Notes: generated by a model from the sequence alone, not told the origin. A stretch of DNA of 64,000 nt from QQUJ01 sp050287605 (GCA_050287605.1 JBNKCG010000018.1:62001-126000), one strand, 5' to 3'; counted from the first letter of the stretch, positions 25,308 to 34,317 are shown. Made by a program: numbers and translations.

Positions 25308-25754
25308 TCAACTAGTAGATTTCCCGCGCAGCAAACGCCGGCGCAGTCGCCGCCACGACTCGGGATCGGTTTGATCGGCCAGCAAGGGAAAGCGCAGGCG
25401 TGCTGCCCCGGTCGGCGTCGCCGTGACTATGAGAAGGGCGCGGGTCAGGTAGGTGCACTGCAGATCGGGGGCGTCGCGCCAGCACCCATCCAACATAAGC
25501 GACCACTCAGGCCCGGCCACCCAGCGCAGAGCCGAAGGCTGGCCGTGGACCCGCTGGCACCAGCGCAGGCGCGACAGCACCACCACGCCCAGCACCGCCA
25601 GCAAACGGTACGCAACGGGAAAGGGCAATACGGCAAGGGAGAGTACAGCAGCGCCCACGCCCAGCCATACCACACGGCGCAGCGTGCGCGACGGGGTCAA
25701 CTCAACGCAAAGCGGCGCGTCGAATCTTGTCGACGAGATTGCGGAACTCGCCAT
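25308..25754 (-). CDS. YgfX-like membrane protein
   Basis: 148 aa with a short conserved start (ELTPSRTLRRV), two hydrophobic stretches (about 28-64), and a basic C-terminus (WRRLRRRLLRG). YgfX (CptA) proteins are coded directly after sdhE. In E. coli the pair was described as a toxin and antitoxin; SdhE is now known to be the flavinylation factor. ATG 25754 is the only in-frame ATG before the conserved region, so the gene overlaps sdhE by 53 bases; a later non-ATG start is possible. It is the last gene of sdhCDAB-sdhE-ygfX. Confidence 0.7.
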   Translation of the reverse strand: MASSAISSTRFDAPLCVELTPSRTLRRVVWLGVGAAVLSLAVLPFPVAYRLLAVLGVVVLSRLRWCQRVHGQPSALRWVAGPEWSLMLDGCWRDAPDLQCTYLTRALLIVTATPTGAARLRFPLLADQTDPESWRRLRRRLLRGKSTS

Positions 25755-25968
25755 CCTCTGGCTCCGACTGCAGCAGCATCCAGTCGAGGATATCCTGATC
25801 CCGGGATTCCAACATACGCTCGAAGGCGTCGCACTCCGCCGCGTTCAGCTGATCGTAGCCAGCGTCGAAAAATGTCAGGAACAGCTCGTCGAGCTCCAGC
25901 ATCCCACGCCGGCACCGCCAGCGCAGACGGCGCTTGCGTGCGGCATGATCTTCGCTGGACGGTGACAT
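25702..25968 (-). CDS. sdhE: Succinate dehydrogenase flavinylation factor SdhE
   Basis: Small all-helical protein that helps attach FAD covalently to SdhA. Starting at ATG 25968 it is 88 aa with the diagnostic RGMLELD (residues 21-27, consensus RGMxExD) that touches the flavoprotein. It also has the downstream pattern ECDAFERMLESRDQDILDW. A longer reading frame to 26076 extends into sdhB and is not conserved. It follows sdhB by 35 bases in the sdh operon, a typical gammaproteobacterial position. Confidence 0.93.
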   Translation of the reverse strand: MSPSSEDHAARKRRLRWRCRRGMLELDELFLTFFDAGYDQLNAAECDAFERMLESRDQDILDWMLLQSEPEDGEFRNLVDKIRRAALR

Positions 25969-26003
25969 GGCGGAGCCGCAACGCCCTTCGGCAAGGCGCA
26001 GCG

Positions 26004-26711
26004 TCAAACGCTGCGCTTGAGCATGAGCTGTTTGATGTGGCCGATGGCCTTGGTGGGATTGAGGCCTTTGGGGCACGCTTCCACGCAGTTCATGATGCTG
26101 TGACAGCGGAACAGCTTGTAGGGGTCTTCCAGATCATCCAGACGCTCATCGGTAGCCTGATCGCGGCTGTCGGCGAGGAAACGCCACGACTGCAGCAACG
26201 CGGCCGGTCCCATGTATTTGTCGGGGTTCCACCAGAACGACGGACACGAGGTGGAGCAGCAGCCGCACAGGATGCATTCGTAAAGGCCAACCAGCTTCTC
26301 GTTGTCCTCAACACTCTGCAGGCGCTCCTTCTCCGGCGCCGGATCGTTGTTGATGAGGTAAGGCTTGGCCACCCGGTACTGATGGTAGAACTGGCTCATG
26401 TCGACCACCAGATCGCGAATAATCGGCAGCCCGGGCACGGGACGAACCTGCACCGGTTCCTTCAGCGTCACCACTGGGGTGATGCAGGCCAGGCGGTTGC
26501 GACCGTTGATATTGAGCGCGTCGGAACCGCACACCCCTTCGCCGCAGGAGTGGCGGAAGGTGAGGGTCTCGTCCTGGGCCTTGAGCAGGATCAACGCCTC
26601 GCGGACCATCATCTCATCGTTGACCTCCAGCTCGAAATTCTGCATGTGCGGCGCGCTGTCGGTGTCCGGGTTGTAGCGATAGATCGAAAAACGCATAGTT
26701 TGCAAATCCAA
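26004..26711 (-). CDS. sdhB: Succinate dehydrogenase iron-sulfur subunit
   Basis: Carries electrons from SdhA to quinone in respiratory complex II. 235 aa with a [2Fe-2S] ferredoxin-like domain (HSCGEGVCGSDA, then RLAC), then CILCGCCSTSCPSFWW for [4Fe-4S] and [3Fe-4S] clusters, and CVEACPKGLNPTKAIG. All expected cysteines are present. Downstream of sdhA by 37 bases, upstream of sdhE. Confidence 0.97.
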   Translation of the reverse strand: MDLQTMRFSIYRYNPDTDSAPHMQNFELEVNDEMMVREALILLKAQDETLTFRHSCGEGVCGSDALNINGRNRLACITPVVTLKEPVQVRPVPGLPIIRDLVVDMSQFYHQYRVAKPYLINNDPAPEKERLQSVEDNEKLVGLYECILCGCCSTSCPSFWWNPDKYMGPAALLQSWRFLADSRDQATDERLDDLEDPYKLFRCHSIMNCVEACPKGLNPTKAIGHIKQLMLKRSV

Positions 26712-26748
26712 TTCCGGGTTTCAGTCGAGGCCCTTAAACACCTTGCCG

Positions 26749-28512
26749 TCAGTACACGCGCTTCTTCGGCGGGAAGGATTCCACGGTAAGCGGCTGCATG
26801 CGCACCGGTTTGTAGCGCAGCTCGCGGCCCTCCTTGAAGAACAGTGTGTGCTTCAGCCACTCCTGGTCATCGCGTTCAGGGTAGTCCACGCGCGCATGGG
26901 CGCCGCGGCTTTCCTTGCGTGCCAGCGCCGACACCATGGTAGCCGTCGCAACTTCGATCAGGTTCTCCAGTTCCAGCGCCTCCATGCGTGCCGTGTTGAA
27001 GGTAGCGCTGTGATCGCGCAAGCGCACGTCCGGTAGCTTCGCTGCAACCTCCACGATGCGCTCGACGCCTTCGGCCATCACTTCGTCGGTGCGGAACACC
27101 CCGCAGTGATCCTCCATTACCTTTTTCATCTCATTGCGCAACTCGTCGACCGTGATGCCGTCGCCACGCTGATCCCAGCGCGCGGCGCGCGCCCGCGCGG
27201 CGTCGATGCTCTCGGCGTCGAGTTCCTGATGATTGGGGTTCTTGCGCACATACTCGATCATGCTGTTGGCCGCTGCGCGCCCGAACACCACGATGTCGAG
27301 CAGCGAGTTACCGCCCAGGCGATTGGCACCGTGCACCGAGGCGCAGGCGCACTCACCGGCCGCATAAAGCCCCGGCACCACCTCTTCGGTCCCGCTCCCC
27401 GACAACGTCACCACCTCGGCGAAGCGGTTGGTGGGAATGCCGCCCATGGCGTAGTGCGCCGTGGGATAGACGGGAATCGGCTTCTCGATGGGATCGATAT
27501 GGGCGAAGATGATGGAGCTTTCGCGGATACCGGGCAGACGCTTCATGATCGTCTCGGCGCCCAGGTGATCCAACTTCAGCAGCACGTGATCCTTGTTGGG
27601 TCCGTTGCCACGCCCCTCCTTCACCTCGGTGTACATGGAACGGGAGACCACGTCGCGACTGGCCAGGTCTTTGGCATTGGGCGCATAGCGCTCCATGAAG
27701 CGCTCGCCCTCACCGTTCACCAGATAACCGCCTTCGCCGCGCACACCCTCGGTGATCAACATGCCTTTGCCGGCAATGCCGGTGGGGTGAAACTGGAAAA
27801 ACTCCATGTCCTGAATCGGCAAACCGGCACGCAGCACCATGGCGGCACCGTCACCGGTGTTGATCCGAGCATTGGTGGTGGTGCGGAAGATCTGCCCGTA
27901 GCCGCCGCTGGCGAACAGCGTGGTCTTTGCCTGCACGACCGTTATCTCGCCGGTCTCGATTTCCATCACCAGGGCACCCTGGATGGCACCATCGGCGCCG
28001 CGCAGCAGATCGATGGCGAAATACTCGTCGAAGAAATGCGTCGCGGCACGAATGTTCTGCTGGTACAGCGTGTGGAGCATGGCGTGACCGGTACGGTCGG
28101 CCGCGGCACAAGTGCGCGCCGCTTGGTCTCCGCCGAAATTCTGGCTCTGGCCGCCGAACGGGCGCTGGTAGATGCGCCCCTTCTCGGTACGCGAAAACGG
28201 CAGCCCGAAATGCTCCAACTCGTAGACGATCTCCGAGGCGACGCGGCACATGTACTCGATGGCATCCTGGTCACCGAGGTAGTCGCTGCCCTTGACGGTG
28301 TCGAACATGTGCCAGTGCCAGTTGTCCGGCAGCACGTTGGCCAGCGCCGCGTTGATGCCGCCCTGCGCCGCCACCGTGTGGGACCGGGTCGGAAACACCT
28401 TGGAGACCACCGCAACCCGGATCCCGGCGTCGGCCAACTGCAGCGCCGCGCGCAATCCAGCGCCGCCTGCACCGATGACCAACGCATCGAATTTCTGAAC
28501 AGGGAGACTCAT
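26749..28512 (-). CDS. sdhA: Succinate dehydrogenase flavoprotein subunit
   Basis: Catalyses succinate to fumarate oxidation with covalent FAD. ATG 28512 gives 587 aa: FAD motif VIGAGGAGLRAALQL, covalent-FAD His45 in PTRSHTVAAQGG, the active-site FHPTGIAGKG, SVHGANRLGGNSLLDIVVFG, and the C-terminal VDYPERDDQEWLKHTLF. The frame continues upstream to 28725 but that part lies in sdhD and is not conserved. Start overlaps the sdhD stop as ATGA. Confidence 0.98.
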   Translation of the reverse strand: MSLPVQKFDALVIGAGGAGLRAALQLADAGIRVAVVSKVFPTRSHTVAAQGGINAALANVLPDNWHWHMFDTVKGSDYLGDQDAIEYMCRVASEIVYELEHFGLPFSRTEKGRIYQRPFGGQSQNFGGDQAARTCAAADRTGHAMLHTLYQQNIRAATHFFDEYFAIDLLRGADGAIQGALVMEIETGEITVVQAKTTLFASGGYGQIFRTTTNARINTGDGAAMVLRAGLPIQDMEFFQFHPTGIAGKGMLITEGVRGEGGYLVNGEGERFMERYAPNAKDLASRDVVSRSMYTEVKEGRGNGPNKDHVLLKLDHLGAETIMKRLPGIRESSIIFAHIDPIEKPIPVYPTAHYAMGGIPTNRFAEVVTLSGSGTEEVVPGLYAAGECACASVHGANRLGGNSLLDIVVFGRAAANSMIEYVRKNPNHQELDAESIDAARARAARWDQRGDGITVDELRNEMKKVMEDHCGVFRTDEVMAEGVERIVEVAAKLPDVRLRDHSATFNTARMEALELENLIEVATATMVSALARKESRGAHARVDYPERDDQEWLKHTLFFKEGRELRYKPVRMQPLTVESFPPKKRVY

Positions 28513-28850
28513 GAGTTCACCACCACGAAGAGAATACGCACCGCCCAAACGGCGTAGGCCAGCAGGGCGAAGGCCACCACACCCAGCAGCGAGATCCGCA
28601 ATCCGAAGGGATGCAGATAGTCGATAAAGACGTCGCGAATGCCCACCCAGGCGTGGAGCAGCAGCGACAGCATCGCCAGCGCCCACAGCACGCCCACCAG
28701 CGGATCGGCAATCCATCCGCGCCACGCGTCGAACGAACCCGATGCTGTGGTCATCAGGTGGAACACCACGTAGAGGACGAACAGTCCCAAGTAGATTGCG
28801 GAGACGCGCTGCACCAGCCAGGCGCGCAAACCATGTGCCCGTCTGCTCAT
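28509..28850 (-). CDS. sdhD: Succinate dehydrogenase membrane anchor subunit D
   Basis: 113-aa hydrophobic subunit with three membrane helices (about residues 16-36, 50-70 and 83-108). The motif LLHAWVGIRDVFIDYL carries the heme b His ligand and quinone-site Asp/Tyr. ATG 28850 (MSRRAHGLRAWLVQRV) is conserved in SdhD; the longer frame to 29003 overlaps sdhC and is rejected. Its start overlaps the sdhC stop by four bases, and its stop overlaps sdhA, so the operon is translationally coupled. Confidence 0.93.
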   Translation of the reverse strand: MSRRAHGLRAWLVQRVSAIYLGLFVLYVVFHLMTTASGSFDAWRGWIADPLVGVLWALAMLSLLLHAWVGIRDVFIDYLHPFGLRISLLGVVAFALLAYAVWAVRILFVVVNS

Positions 28851-29227
28851 GCGAACACCCCCACCAAAGTGATCAGGGCCGCAATCGCACCGATGGCCAT
28901 CACGATGACCGCCGAGGTGCGCGCCGCCACCTTTTCCACACCGATATCGATGTCGAGCAACAGGTAGCGGATACCCGCGCAGAGGTGATGCGTCAGCGCC
29001 CACACTAGCGCCACGACCACCAGTTTCATAAACACCCCGCTCATCAGCGCCGCGACATGGGCGTAACCCTCCGGGCTGACCAGCGAGAGCTCGAGGACGT
29101 AGAGAAACAGGGGGATCGCCAAAAACATCAATACCCCCGAGGCTCGGTGCGCGATCGATGCATACCCCACCAACGGCAATCGAAAGCGCAACAAGTCAAG
29201 ATTCTTTGGGCGCGTCTGAGTGACCAT
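28847..29227 (-). CDS. sdhC: Succinate dehydrogenase cytochrome b556 subunit
   Basis: First gene of sdhCDAB. ATG 29227 gives 126 aa: KNLDLLRFRLPLVGYASIAHRASGVLMF (signature with the first helix), second helix around MSGVFMKLVVVALVWALTHH, and the heme-binding HHLCAGIRYLLLDIDIG followed by a third helix. The frame is open further upstream to 29659 but the promoter lies within that stretch. Ends overlapping sdhD. Confidence 0.95.
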   Translation of the reverse strand: MVTQTRPKNLDLLRFRLPLVGYASIAHRASGVLMFLAIPLFLYVLELSLVSPEGYAHVAALMSGVFMKLVVVALVWALTHHLCAGIRYLLLDIDIGVEKVAARTSAVIVMAIGAIAALITLVGVFA

Positions 29228-29295
29228 TACCTGATCCAAAGGTGTTATTGCGAGTGAGAAAAGGCGCCGCAAAGCGACGCCAAAAGCCGCGCCCG

Positions 29296-29324
29296 ATTTT
29301 AATCGCTTATGCTTGCATAAGCAA
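29296..29324 (-). promoter_or_regulatory. Likely sigma-70 promoter of sdhCDAB
   Basis: On the minus strand, -35 TTGCTT (29324-29319) and -10 TAAAAT (29301-29296) are separated by exactly 17 bases. The -10 lies about 68 bases upstream of the sdhC start. Matches are 4 of 6 and 5 of 6 to TTGACA/TATAAT. The palindrome described separately covers most of the spacer and part of the -35. Confidence 0.6.
29305..29322. repeat. 18-base palindrome in the sdh promoter, operator candidate
   Basis: GCTTATGC-TT-GCATAAGC: two perfect 8-base inverted arms (29305-29312 and 29315-29322) with a 2-base centre. It overlaps the -35 element and spacer of the sdhCDAB promoter. A dimeric repressor bound here would block RNA polymerase. 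No known binding motif recognised. Confidence 0.55.
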
Positions 29325-29462
29325 ACGTGATTTTGGAACGCGACGCCGCTCGCCTCGCCCCGCCATCGAGCGCGTCGACGGCACACCCCGTAATCATGCC
29401 GCTTGGAGACCGGGGGTTGCGTTGTTAAGATTTCTACTGCGTTTTTGTCGGGAATATCGATC

Positions 29463-30524
29463 ATGCACAGCGACTGGCACGCGCGATTGAGCGCAGGTGG
29501 CGCCACCCTCCGCGAGGGACGCGTCGAGCACTTCGGCGCCCTGCAGGAGGAGCTGCACGCCGCGGATTCGGGCACCATTCTCTGCGATCTGTCGCACGTT
29601 GCGCTGCTGGCGATATCCGGCGATGACGCCAGCGAGTTCCTGCAGGGCCAGCTGACCAACGACGTGCGCCAGCTGCAGGCCCATCAGAGTCAACTGAGCG
29701 CCTACTGCGACCACAAAGGTCGCATGCTGGCGCTGTTTCGCCTCTGGCCGCGGGACGGCGGCTTTCACGCCACGCTTCCCGCCGAGTTGGTCGAGGAGAC
29801 CCTCAAGCGGCTGCGCATGTTCGTCCTGCGCGCCAAGGTGGAGCTGCACGACCTCAGTGACCAGATCATCCGCATGGGCTTGGCGGGAGACGGTGCTGCC
29901 GACCTGCTCCAGCGCCATGCCGGCGAGGTACCCTCGGCGGCCGACGAGTTCGTCGATCACGGCACGCTGCGCATCACGCGTCTGCCGGGCGGGCATCCCC
30001 GTTTCGAGCTGCATGTCGCACGCAGCGATGCCGGCGACCTCTGGTCACGGCTGAGCGCCGAGGCCACGCCGGCGGGCGCGGCGTGCTGGGAGCTGCTCGC
30101 CATCCGGGCAGCGCAACCCGAGGTGGTCATGGCAACGCGCTCGCTGTTCACCCCGCAGATGCTCAACCTGGAAGTGCTCAACGGCGTGAGTTTCAGCAAA
30201 GGGTGCTACACCGGCCAGGAGGTGGTGGCGCGCACGCAGTTTCTCGGCACCATCAAACGCCGCATGTTCCCGGGGAAAACGGTGTCCGGCACCGCGCCCG
30301 GCCTGGGCGCCGAGGTGGCGGGTAGCGCAGCGGCGGAGGGTCAGGCCACCGGCCGAATCGTCCGCGTCGCGCCCGCGCCCGACGGCGGGTACGAGGTGCT
30401 GGTATTGGCGCAGATCAGCGCCAAAGAGGCCGGGCCTGTGCATCTTGCGGAAGGCGACCAGACCGCGATTGTGCTGCGCGATCCGCCATACAGCCTGGAG
30501 CAGGTCAAACCGGGCAGTCGCTGA
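29463..30524 (+). CDS. ygfZ: Folate-binding protein YgfZ
   Basis: Glycine-cleavage T-protein fold, folate-dependent factor used in repair or maturation of some Fe-S enzymes. ATG 29463 gives 353 aa. The signature KGCYTGQEVVART contains the essential Cys248. The N-terminal half has LSHVALLAISGDDASEFLQGQLTND, the folate-binding core. Length is longer than the ~325 aa of enteric YgfZ but within range. It is divergent from the sdh operon (236-base gap), whose SdhB is an Fe-S protein. Confidence 0.93.
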   Translation: MHSDWHARLSAGGATLREGRVEHFGALQEELHAADSGTILCDLSHVALLAISGDDASEFLQGQLTNDVRQLQAHQSQLSAYCDHKGRMLALFRLWPRDGGFHATLPAELVEETLKRLRMFVLRAKVELHDLSDQIIRMGLAGDGAADLLQRHAGEVPSAADEFVDHGTLRITRLPGGHPRFELHVARSDAGDLWSRLSAEATPAGAACWELLAIRAAQPEVVMATRSLFTPQMLNLEVLNGVSFSKGCYTGQEVVARTQFLGTIKRRMFPGKTVSGTAPGLGAEVAGSAAAEGQATGRIVRVAPAPDGGYEVLVLAQISAKEAGPVHLAEGDQTAIVLRDPPYSLEQVKPGSR

Positions 30525-30666
30525 CGCCCACCCTCTCCACCCGCCACCATGCCGTGCGCTGTGTGACGCCGCACTCCGGCCGCCGGGAACGATCTGTTAG
30601 ACTGCCCTGCAGGTCCTAAGCGCATAAGACCGGATCACACCCACCATAGGGAAACGATGCACCGCC

Positions 30667-31509
30667 ATGACTGACGCGTCCGACCAATTCCTCAAACAGC
30701 TGCTCGCCGACTTGGCCGGCAACCGGCTGGTGCTGCCCACCCTCCCCGAGGTCGCGCTGCGGGTGCGCGATACCGTGGAAGACGAGAACGCCTCAGCGGG
30801 GAAGATCGCCGATATCGTCGCCACCGACCCCGCGTTGGCCGCACGCTTGTTCCAGATCGCCAACAGCCCGCTGTATCGCGGCAACCGCCCCATCGACGAT
30901 CTGAAGATGGCCATCACCCGCCTCGGTCTCGGCGTGGTGCGCAACGTGGTCACCAGCCTGGCGATGCAGCAGATTTTCCAACCGACCTCCGACGCACTGG
31001 ACCGGCGCTTTCGCCACATCTGGGAGCACAGCACCGAGGTGGCCGCCATCAGCTCAGTGCTGGCCAAGCAGTACACGCGTCTGCGCCCCGACGAGGCGAT
31101 GCTGGCCGGTCTGGTGCACGAGATCGGCGCGTTGCCCATCCTCAGCCGCGCCGAAGACGACCCGGCACTGGCCGAAGACGAAGCGCGCCTGGACGCACTG
31201 CTACAGCAGGCCACCGGCCCGGTGGGCGAGGCCATACTCAAGACATGGGGCTTCCCGCCCGCCCTGGTGGCGGTTCCCAAAGGCGTGCTTGACTTGCAGC
31301 GCAACTCCGGCGACAAACCCGACTACGTGGACGTGGTCCAGGTCGCCAAGCTGCAGGCGTTGTTCGGTAGCCAGCACCCATTGGGGAACGTGGATTGGGC
31401 CACCGTGCCCGCGTTTGCCAAACTCGGCATCGCTTGCGACGTGGAAGAGATCTCCATCGATGTTCCCAGTGAAGATGTCGACGCCGTGCGCGACCTGCTG
31501 GCAGGATAG
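30667..31509 (+). CDS. HDOD domain protein
   Basis: 280 aa, almost wholly an HDOD domain: the opening LPTLPEVALRVRDTVED, AARLFQIANSPLYRG and a helical core with WEHSTEVAAISSVLAKQY and LAGLVHEIGALPIL. HDOD is a catalytically inactive relative of HD-type phosphohydrolases, used in signalling and in controlling motility and quorum systems. There is no companion EAL or GGDEF domain. The partner is unknown. It is followed by a bidirectional terminator and converges with lysS. Confidence 0.88.
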   Translation: MTDASDQFLKQLLADLAGNRLVLPTLPEVALRVRDTVEDENASAGKIADIVATDPALAARLFQIANSPLYRGNRPIDDLKMAITRLGLGVVRNVVTSLAMQQIFQPTSDALDRRFRHIWEHSTEVAAISSVLAKQYTRLRPDEAMLAGLVHEIGALPILSRAEDDPALAEDEARLDALLQQATGPVGEAILKTWGFPPALVAVPKGVLDLQRNSGDKPDYVDVVQVAKLQALFGSQHPLGNVDWATVPAFAKLGIACDVEEISIDVPSEDVDAVRDLLAG

Positions 31510-31527
31510 CCGCCGTCCGGACGCAAC

Positions 31528-31557
31528 AAAAAAAGGCCCGCACCGCGGGCCTTTTTT
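31528..31557. terminator. Bidirectional intrinsic terminator between HDOD gene and lysS
   Basis: A run of A, then GGCCCGC (31535-31541), loop ACC, GCGGGCC (31545-31551) and a run of T. Works for rightward transcription with T6 and for leftward transcription with the A7 run. 20-50 bases from both gene ends. Confidence 0.85.
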
Positions 31558-31576
31558 CTTGGCTATCACATGCCGC

Positions 31577-33070
31577 TCATGCCTTGCTTTCCGGCCGCAT
31601 GTGGGGGAATAGCAGCACGTCGCGTATGGATGGTGAATCGGTGAAGAGCATCACCAACCGGTCGATGCCGATGCCCTCACCCGCCGTTGGCGGCATACCA
31701 TGCTCCAGAGCGGTGACGTAGTCGGCATCGAAGTGCATCGCCTCCTCGTCGCCGGCCTCCTTTTCCGCCACCTGCTTGCGGAACCGTTCCGCCTGATCCT
31801 CGGCATCGTTCAGCTCCGAAAACCCATTGGCGATCTCGCGCCCGCCGACGAAGAACTCGAAGCGGTCGGTGACGAAGGGATTGGCGTCGTTGCGGCGCGC
31901 CAACGGTGACACCTCGGTGGGATAGGCGGTGATGAAGGTGGGATCCTTGAGGCGGTGCTCAACGGTCTTTTCGAAAATCTCGATCTGCACCTTGCCCAAT
32001 CCCCAACTCTCCTTTAACGGGATCTCAAGACGCCGAGCGATGACCCGCGCCGCTTCCAAGTCATCGATCTCCGCCGCGCCGATATCGGCGTTGAAGTGCA
32101 GGATGGAGTCGCGCACGCTCATGCGCGCGAACGGCTTGCCGAAATCGTAGCTCTCGCCCTGGTGGGTGACGGTGGTGGTGCCGACGATGTCACTGGCGAT
32201 ACCACGCAGCAGCGTCTCCGTGAGGTTCATCAGGTCGTGGAAGTCGGCGTACGCCTCGTAGAACTCCAGCATGGTGAACTCGGGATTGTGCTGGGTGGAA
32301 AGGCCTTCGTTGCGGAAATTGCGGTTGATCTCAAACACCTTCTCGAATCCACCCACCACCAGGCGCTTGAGGTAGAGCTCCGGCGCAATGCGCAGATAGA
32401 GACCCATATCGAGCGCATTGTGGTGGGTGACGAAGGGACGCGCCGCTGCGCCACCGGGGATCAACTGCATCATCGGCGTTTCGACTTCGAGAAAACCCCG
32501 TTCCACCAGAAAGTCGCGCACGTAGTTGATGATGGCCGAGCGCAGCCGGAAGGTGCGGCGCGTCTCCTCGTTGACGATAAGATCGAGGTAGCGCTGGCGG
32601 TAGCGGGTCTCGGTATCGGTAAGCCCGTGCCACTTCTCCGGCAGGGGGCGCAGCGATTTGGTGAGCAGGCGCAGCTCCTCCACCTTCACCGACAGCTCGC
32701 CGGTCTTGGTCTTGAACAGCGTCCCCTCGGCGCCGATGATGTCGCCCACGTCCCAGCCTTTGAAACGCTGATAGACGCCTTCCGCCAGCGCATCGCGCTG
32801 CACGAACAGCTGGATACGGCCCGACATGTCCATCAGGTGGGCAAAGCTCGCCTTGCCCATCACCCGCTTGCCCATCATGCGCCCGGCCACGCGTACGCGC
32901 CGCGGCTGCGCTTCCAGTTCCTCCGCGCTCTTCTCGCCGTACTCGGCGTGCAGTTCGCCCGCTACCACGTCGCGGCGGAAATCGTTGGGAAACGCAACAC
33001 CCTCTTCGCGCAGCTGTTGCAACTTCGCGCGTCGCTGGGCGATCAGGGCGTGTTCTTCATCGTTGTTCAT
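31577..33070 (-). CDS. lysS: Lysyl-tRNA synthetase (class II)
   Basis: Charges tRNA-Lys. 497 aa with the N-terminal OB-fold anticodon domain (VRVAGRMMGKRVMGKASF) and class II motifs: motif 1 around FLEVETPMMQLIPGGAAARPF, motif 2 FRNEGLSTQHNPEFTMLE and motif 3 GIGIDRLVMLFTDS near the C-terminus. Lies leftward, 77 bases after prfB, as in many gammaproteobacteria (prfB-lysS). Start ATG 33070. Confidence 0.97.
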   Translation of the reverse strand: MNNDEEHALIAQRRAKLQQLREEGVAFPNDFRRDVVAGELHAEYGEKSAEELEAQPRRVRVAGRMMGKRVMGKASFAHLMDMSGRIQLFVQRDALAEGVYQRFKGWDVGDIIGAEGTLFKTKTGELSVKVEELRLLTKSLRPLPEKWHGLTDTETRYRQRYLDLIVNEETRRTFRLRSAIINYVRDFLVERGFLEVETPMMQLIPGGAAARPFVTHHNALDMGLYLRIAPELYLKRLVVGGFEKVFEINRNFRNEGLSTQHNPEFTMLEFYEAYADFHDLMNLTETLLRGIASDIVGTTTVTHQGESYDFGKPFARMSVRDSILHFNADIGAAEIDDLEAARVIARRLEIPLKESWGLGKVQIEIFEKTVEHRLKDPTFITAYPTEVSPLARRNDANPFVTDRFEFFVGGREIANGFSELNDAEDQAERFRKQVAEKEAGDEEAMHFDADYVTALEHGMPPTAGEGIGIDRLVMLFTDSPSIRDVLLFPHMRPESKA

Positions 33071-33147
33071 AATTCAATCTCTTAAGTTCTCTCGCCAAGC
33101 CGCTAAGCCAACACGTTGAGAGTTTGCGTTCCCAGTAAGAGCACCGG

Positions 33148-34246
33148 TTACAAACCGCTCTTCAGACTCGCTTCGATGAATTGATCCAGGTCACCGTCCA
33201 GCACCGCCTGGGTGTTGCCCACCTCGACGCCGGTGCGCAGGTCCTTGATGCGCGACTGGTCCAGTACGTAGGAGCGGATCTGGCTACCCCAGCCGATGTC
33301 GGCCTTGGAATCCTCCAGCGCCTGCTGCTCGGCGGTGCGTTTCTGCAGCTCCAGCTCGTAGAGCTTGGCGCGCAGCTGTTTCATACAGCGATCCTTGTTC
33401 TGGTGCTGCGAACGCTCGCTCTGGCACTGCACGACGATGCCCGAGGGCGCGTGAGTGATGCGCACCGCCGACTCGGTGCGGTTGACGTGCTGGCCGCCGG
33501 CGCCGCTGGCGCGGTAGACGTCGACGCGCAGGTCGGCGGGGTTGATCTCGATGTCGATATCGTCGTCCACTTCCGGCGAAACGAACACCGAGGCAAACGA
33601 GGTGTGACGACGGTTGCCCGAATCGAAGGGTGATTTGCGCACCAGCCGGTGCACGCCGATCTCCGTGCGTAACCAGCCGTAGGCGTAGTCGCCCTGGAAG
33701 CTGATGGTCGCGCTCTTGATGCCCGCCACCTCGCCCGGCGACACCTCCACCAGTTCGGTCTTGAAACCGCGCCGTTCGCCCCAGCGCAGGTACATGCGCA
33801 GCAGCATCTCCGCCCAATCCTGCGCCTCGGTACCGCCCGAGCCGGCCTGGACGTCGAGAAAGGCGTTGCTGGCATCCATCTCGCCGGAGAACATGCGGCG
33901 GAACTCCAATTCGGCGACCTGGCGCTCGAACGCCGCCACATCGCTCTCCACCGAGGCGATGCTCTCCTCATCGCCCTCCTCGGCGGCTAGATCGAGCAAT
34001 TCGGCGGCATCCTTGAGACCGCCATCCAGCGTCTGCAAGGTGGTGACCACCTCCTGCAACCGGGCACGCTCGCGACCCAGCTCCTGGGCGCGGGCGGGTT
34101 CGTTCCAGACCTTGGGGTCTTCCAGCTCGCGCTCGACCTCGATCAGGCGTTCGCGTTTGGTCTCGTAGTCAAAGATACCCCCTCAGGGCTTCGGCGCGCC
34201 CTTGCAGGTCTTTGATCTGCTGGTGGATGGGATTGATTTCGGCCAT
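33148..34246 (-). CDS. prfB: Peptide chain release factor 2, with programmed +1 frameshift
   Basis: Recognises UGA and UAA stop codons. Translation begins at ATG 34246 and runs 25 codons (MAEINPIHQQIKDLQGRAEA...) to an in-frame TGA at 34171-34169. A +1 shift at CTT-TGA-C then continues from 34170 to 33148. The full product is 365 aa, the E. coli RF2 length. It has the SPF stop-recognition motif at residues 205-207 and the GGQ at 250-252, the same numbering as E. coli RF2. Upstream is recJ; downstream lysS. Confidence 0.97.
34168..34183 (-). promoter_or_regulatory. prfB: prfB programmed frameshift signal
   Basis: Minus-strand order: internal Shine-Dalgarno AGGGGG (34183-34178), TAT, slippery CTT, stop TGA (34171-34169), then C. 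This is identical in layout to the E. coli prfB recoding site, where low RF2 permits +1 slippage and so autoregulates RF2. Confidence 0.93.
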
Positions 34247-34275
34247 GTGCGGGTTCGCCTGCGTATTCGAGCAAA

Positions 34276-34301
34276 GCGCGGAATTGTACCCAATTCAGCG
34301 C
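34276..34301 (-). repeat. Hairpin between recJ and prfB
   Basis: Leftward RNA: GCGC-x-GAATTG (read on plus 34276-34286) and CAATTC-x-GCGC (34291-34301) form a 10-bp stem with one mismatch and a 4-base loop. Only a short T run follows on the minus strand (TTT), so termination would be weak. It may punctuate the recJ-prfB boundary. Confidence 0.4.
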
Positions 34302-34317
34302 GTGCTTTATATGGCGC

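Noticed and set aside
28513..28725. Upstream extension of sdhA
   Set aside because: Covers sdhD; FAD motif begins right after ATG 28512.
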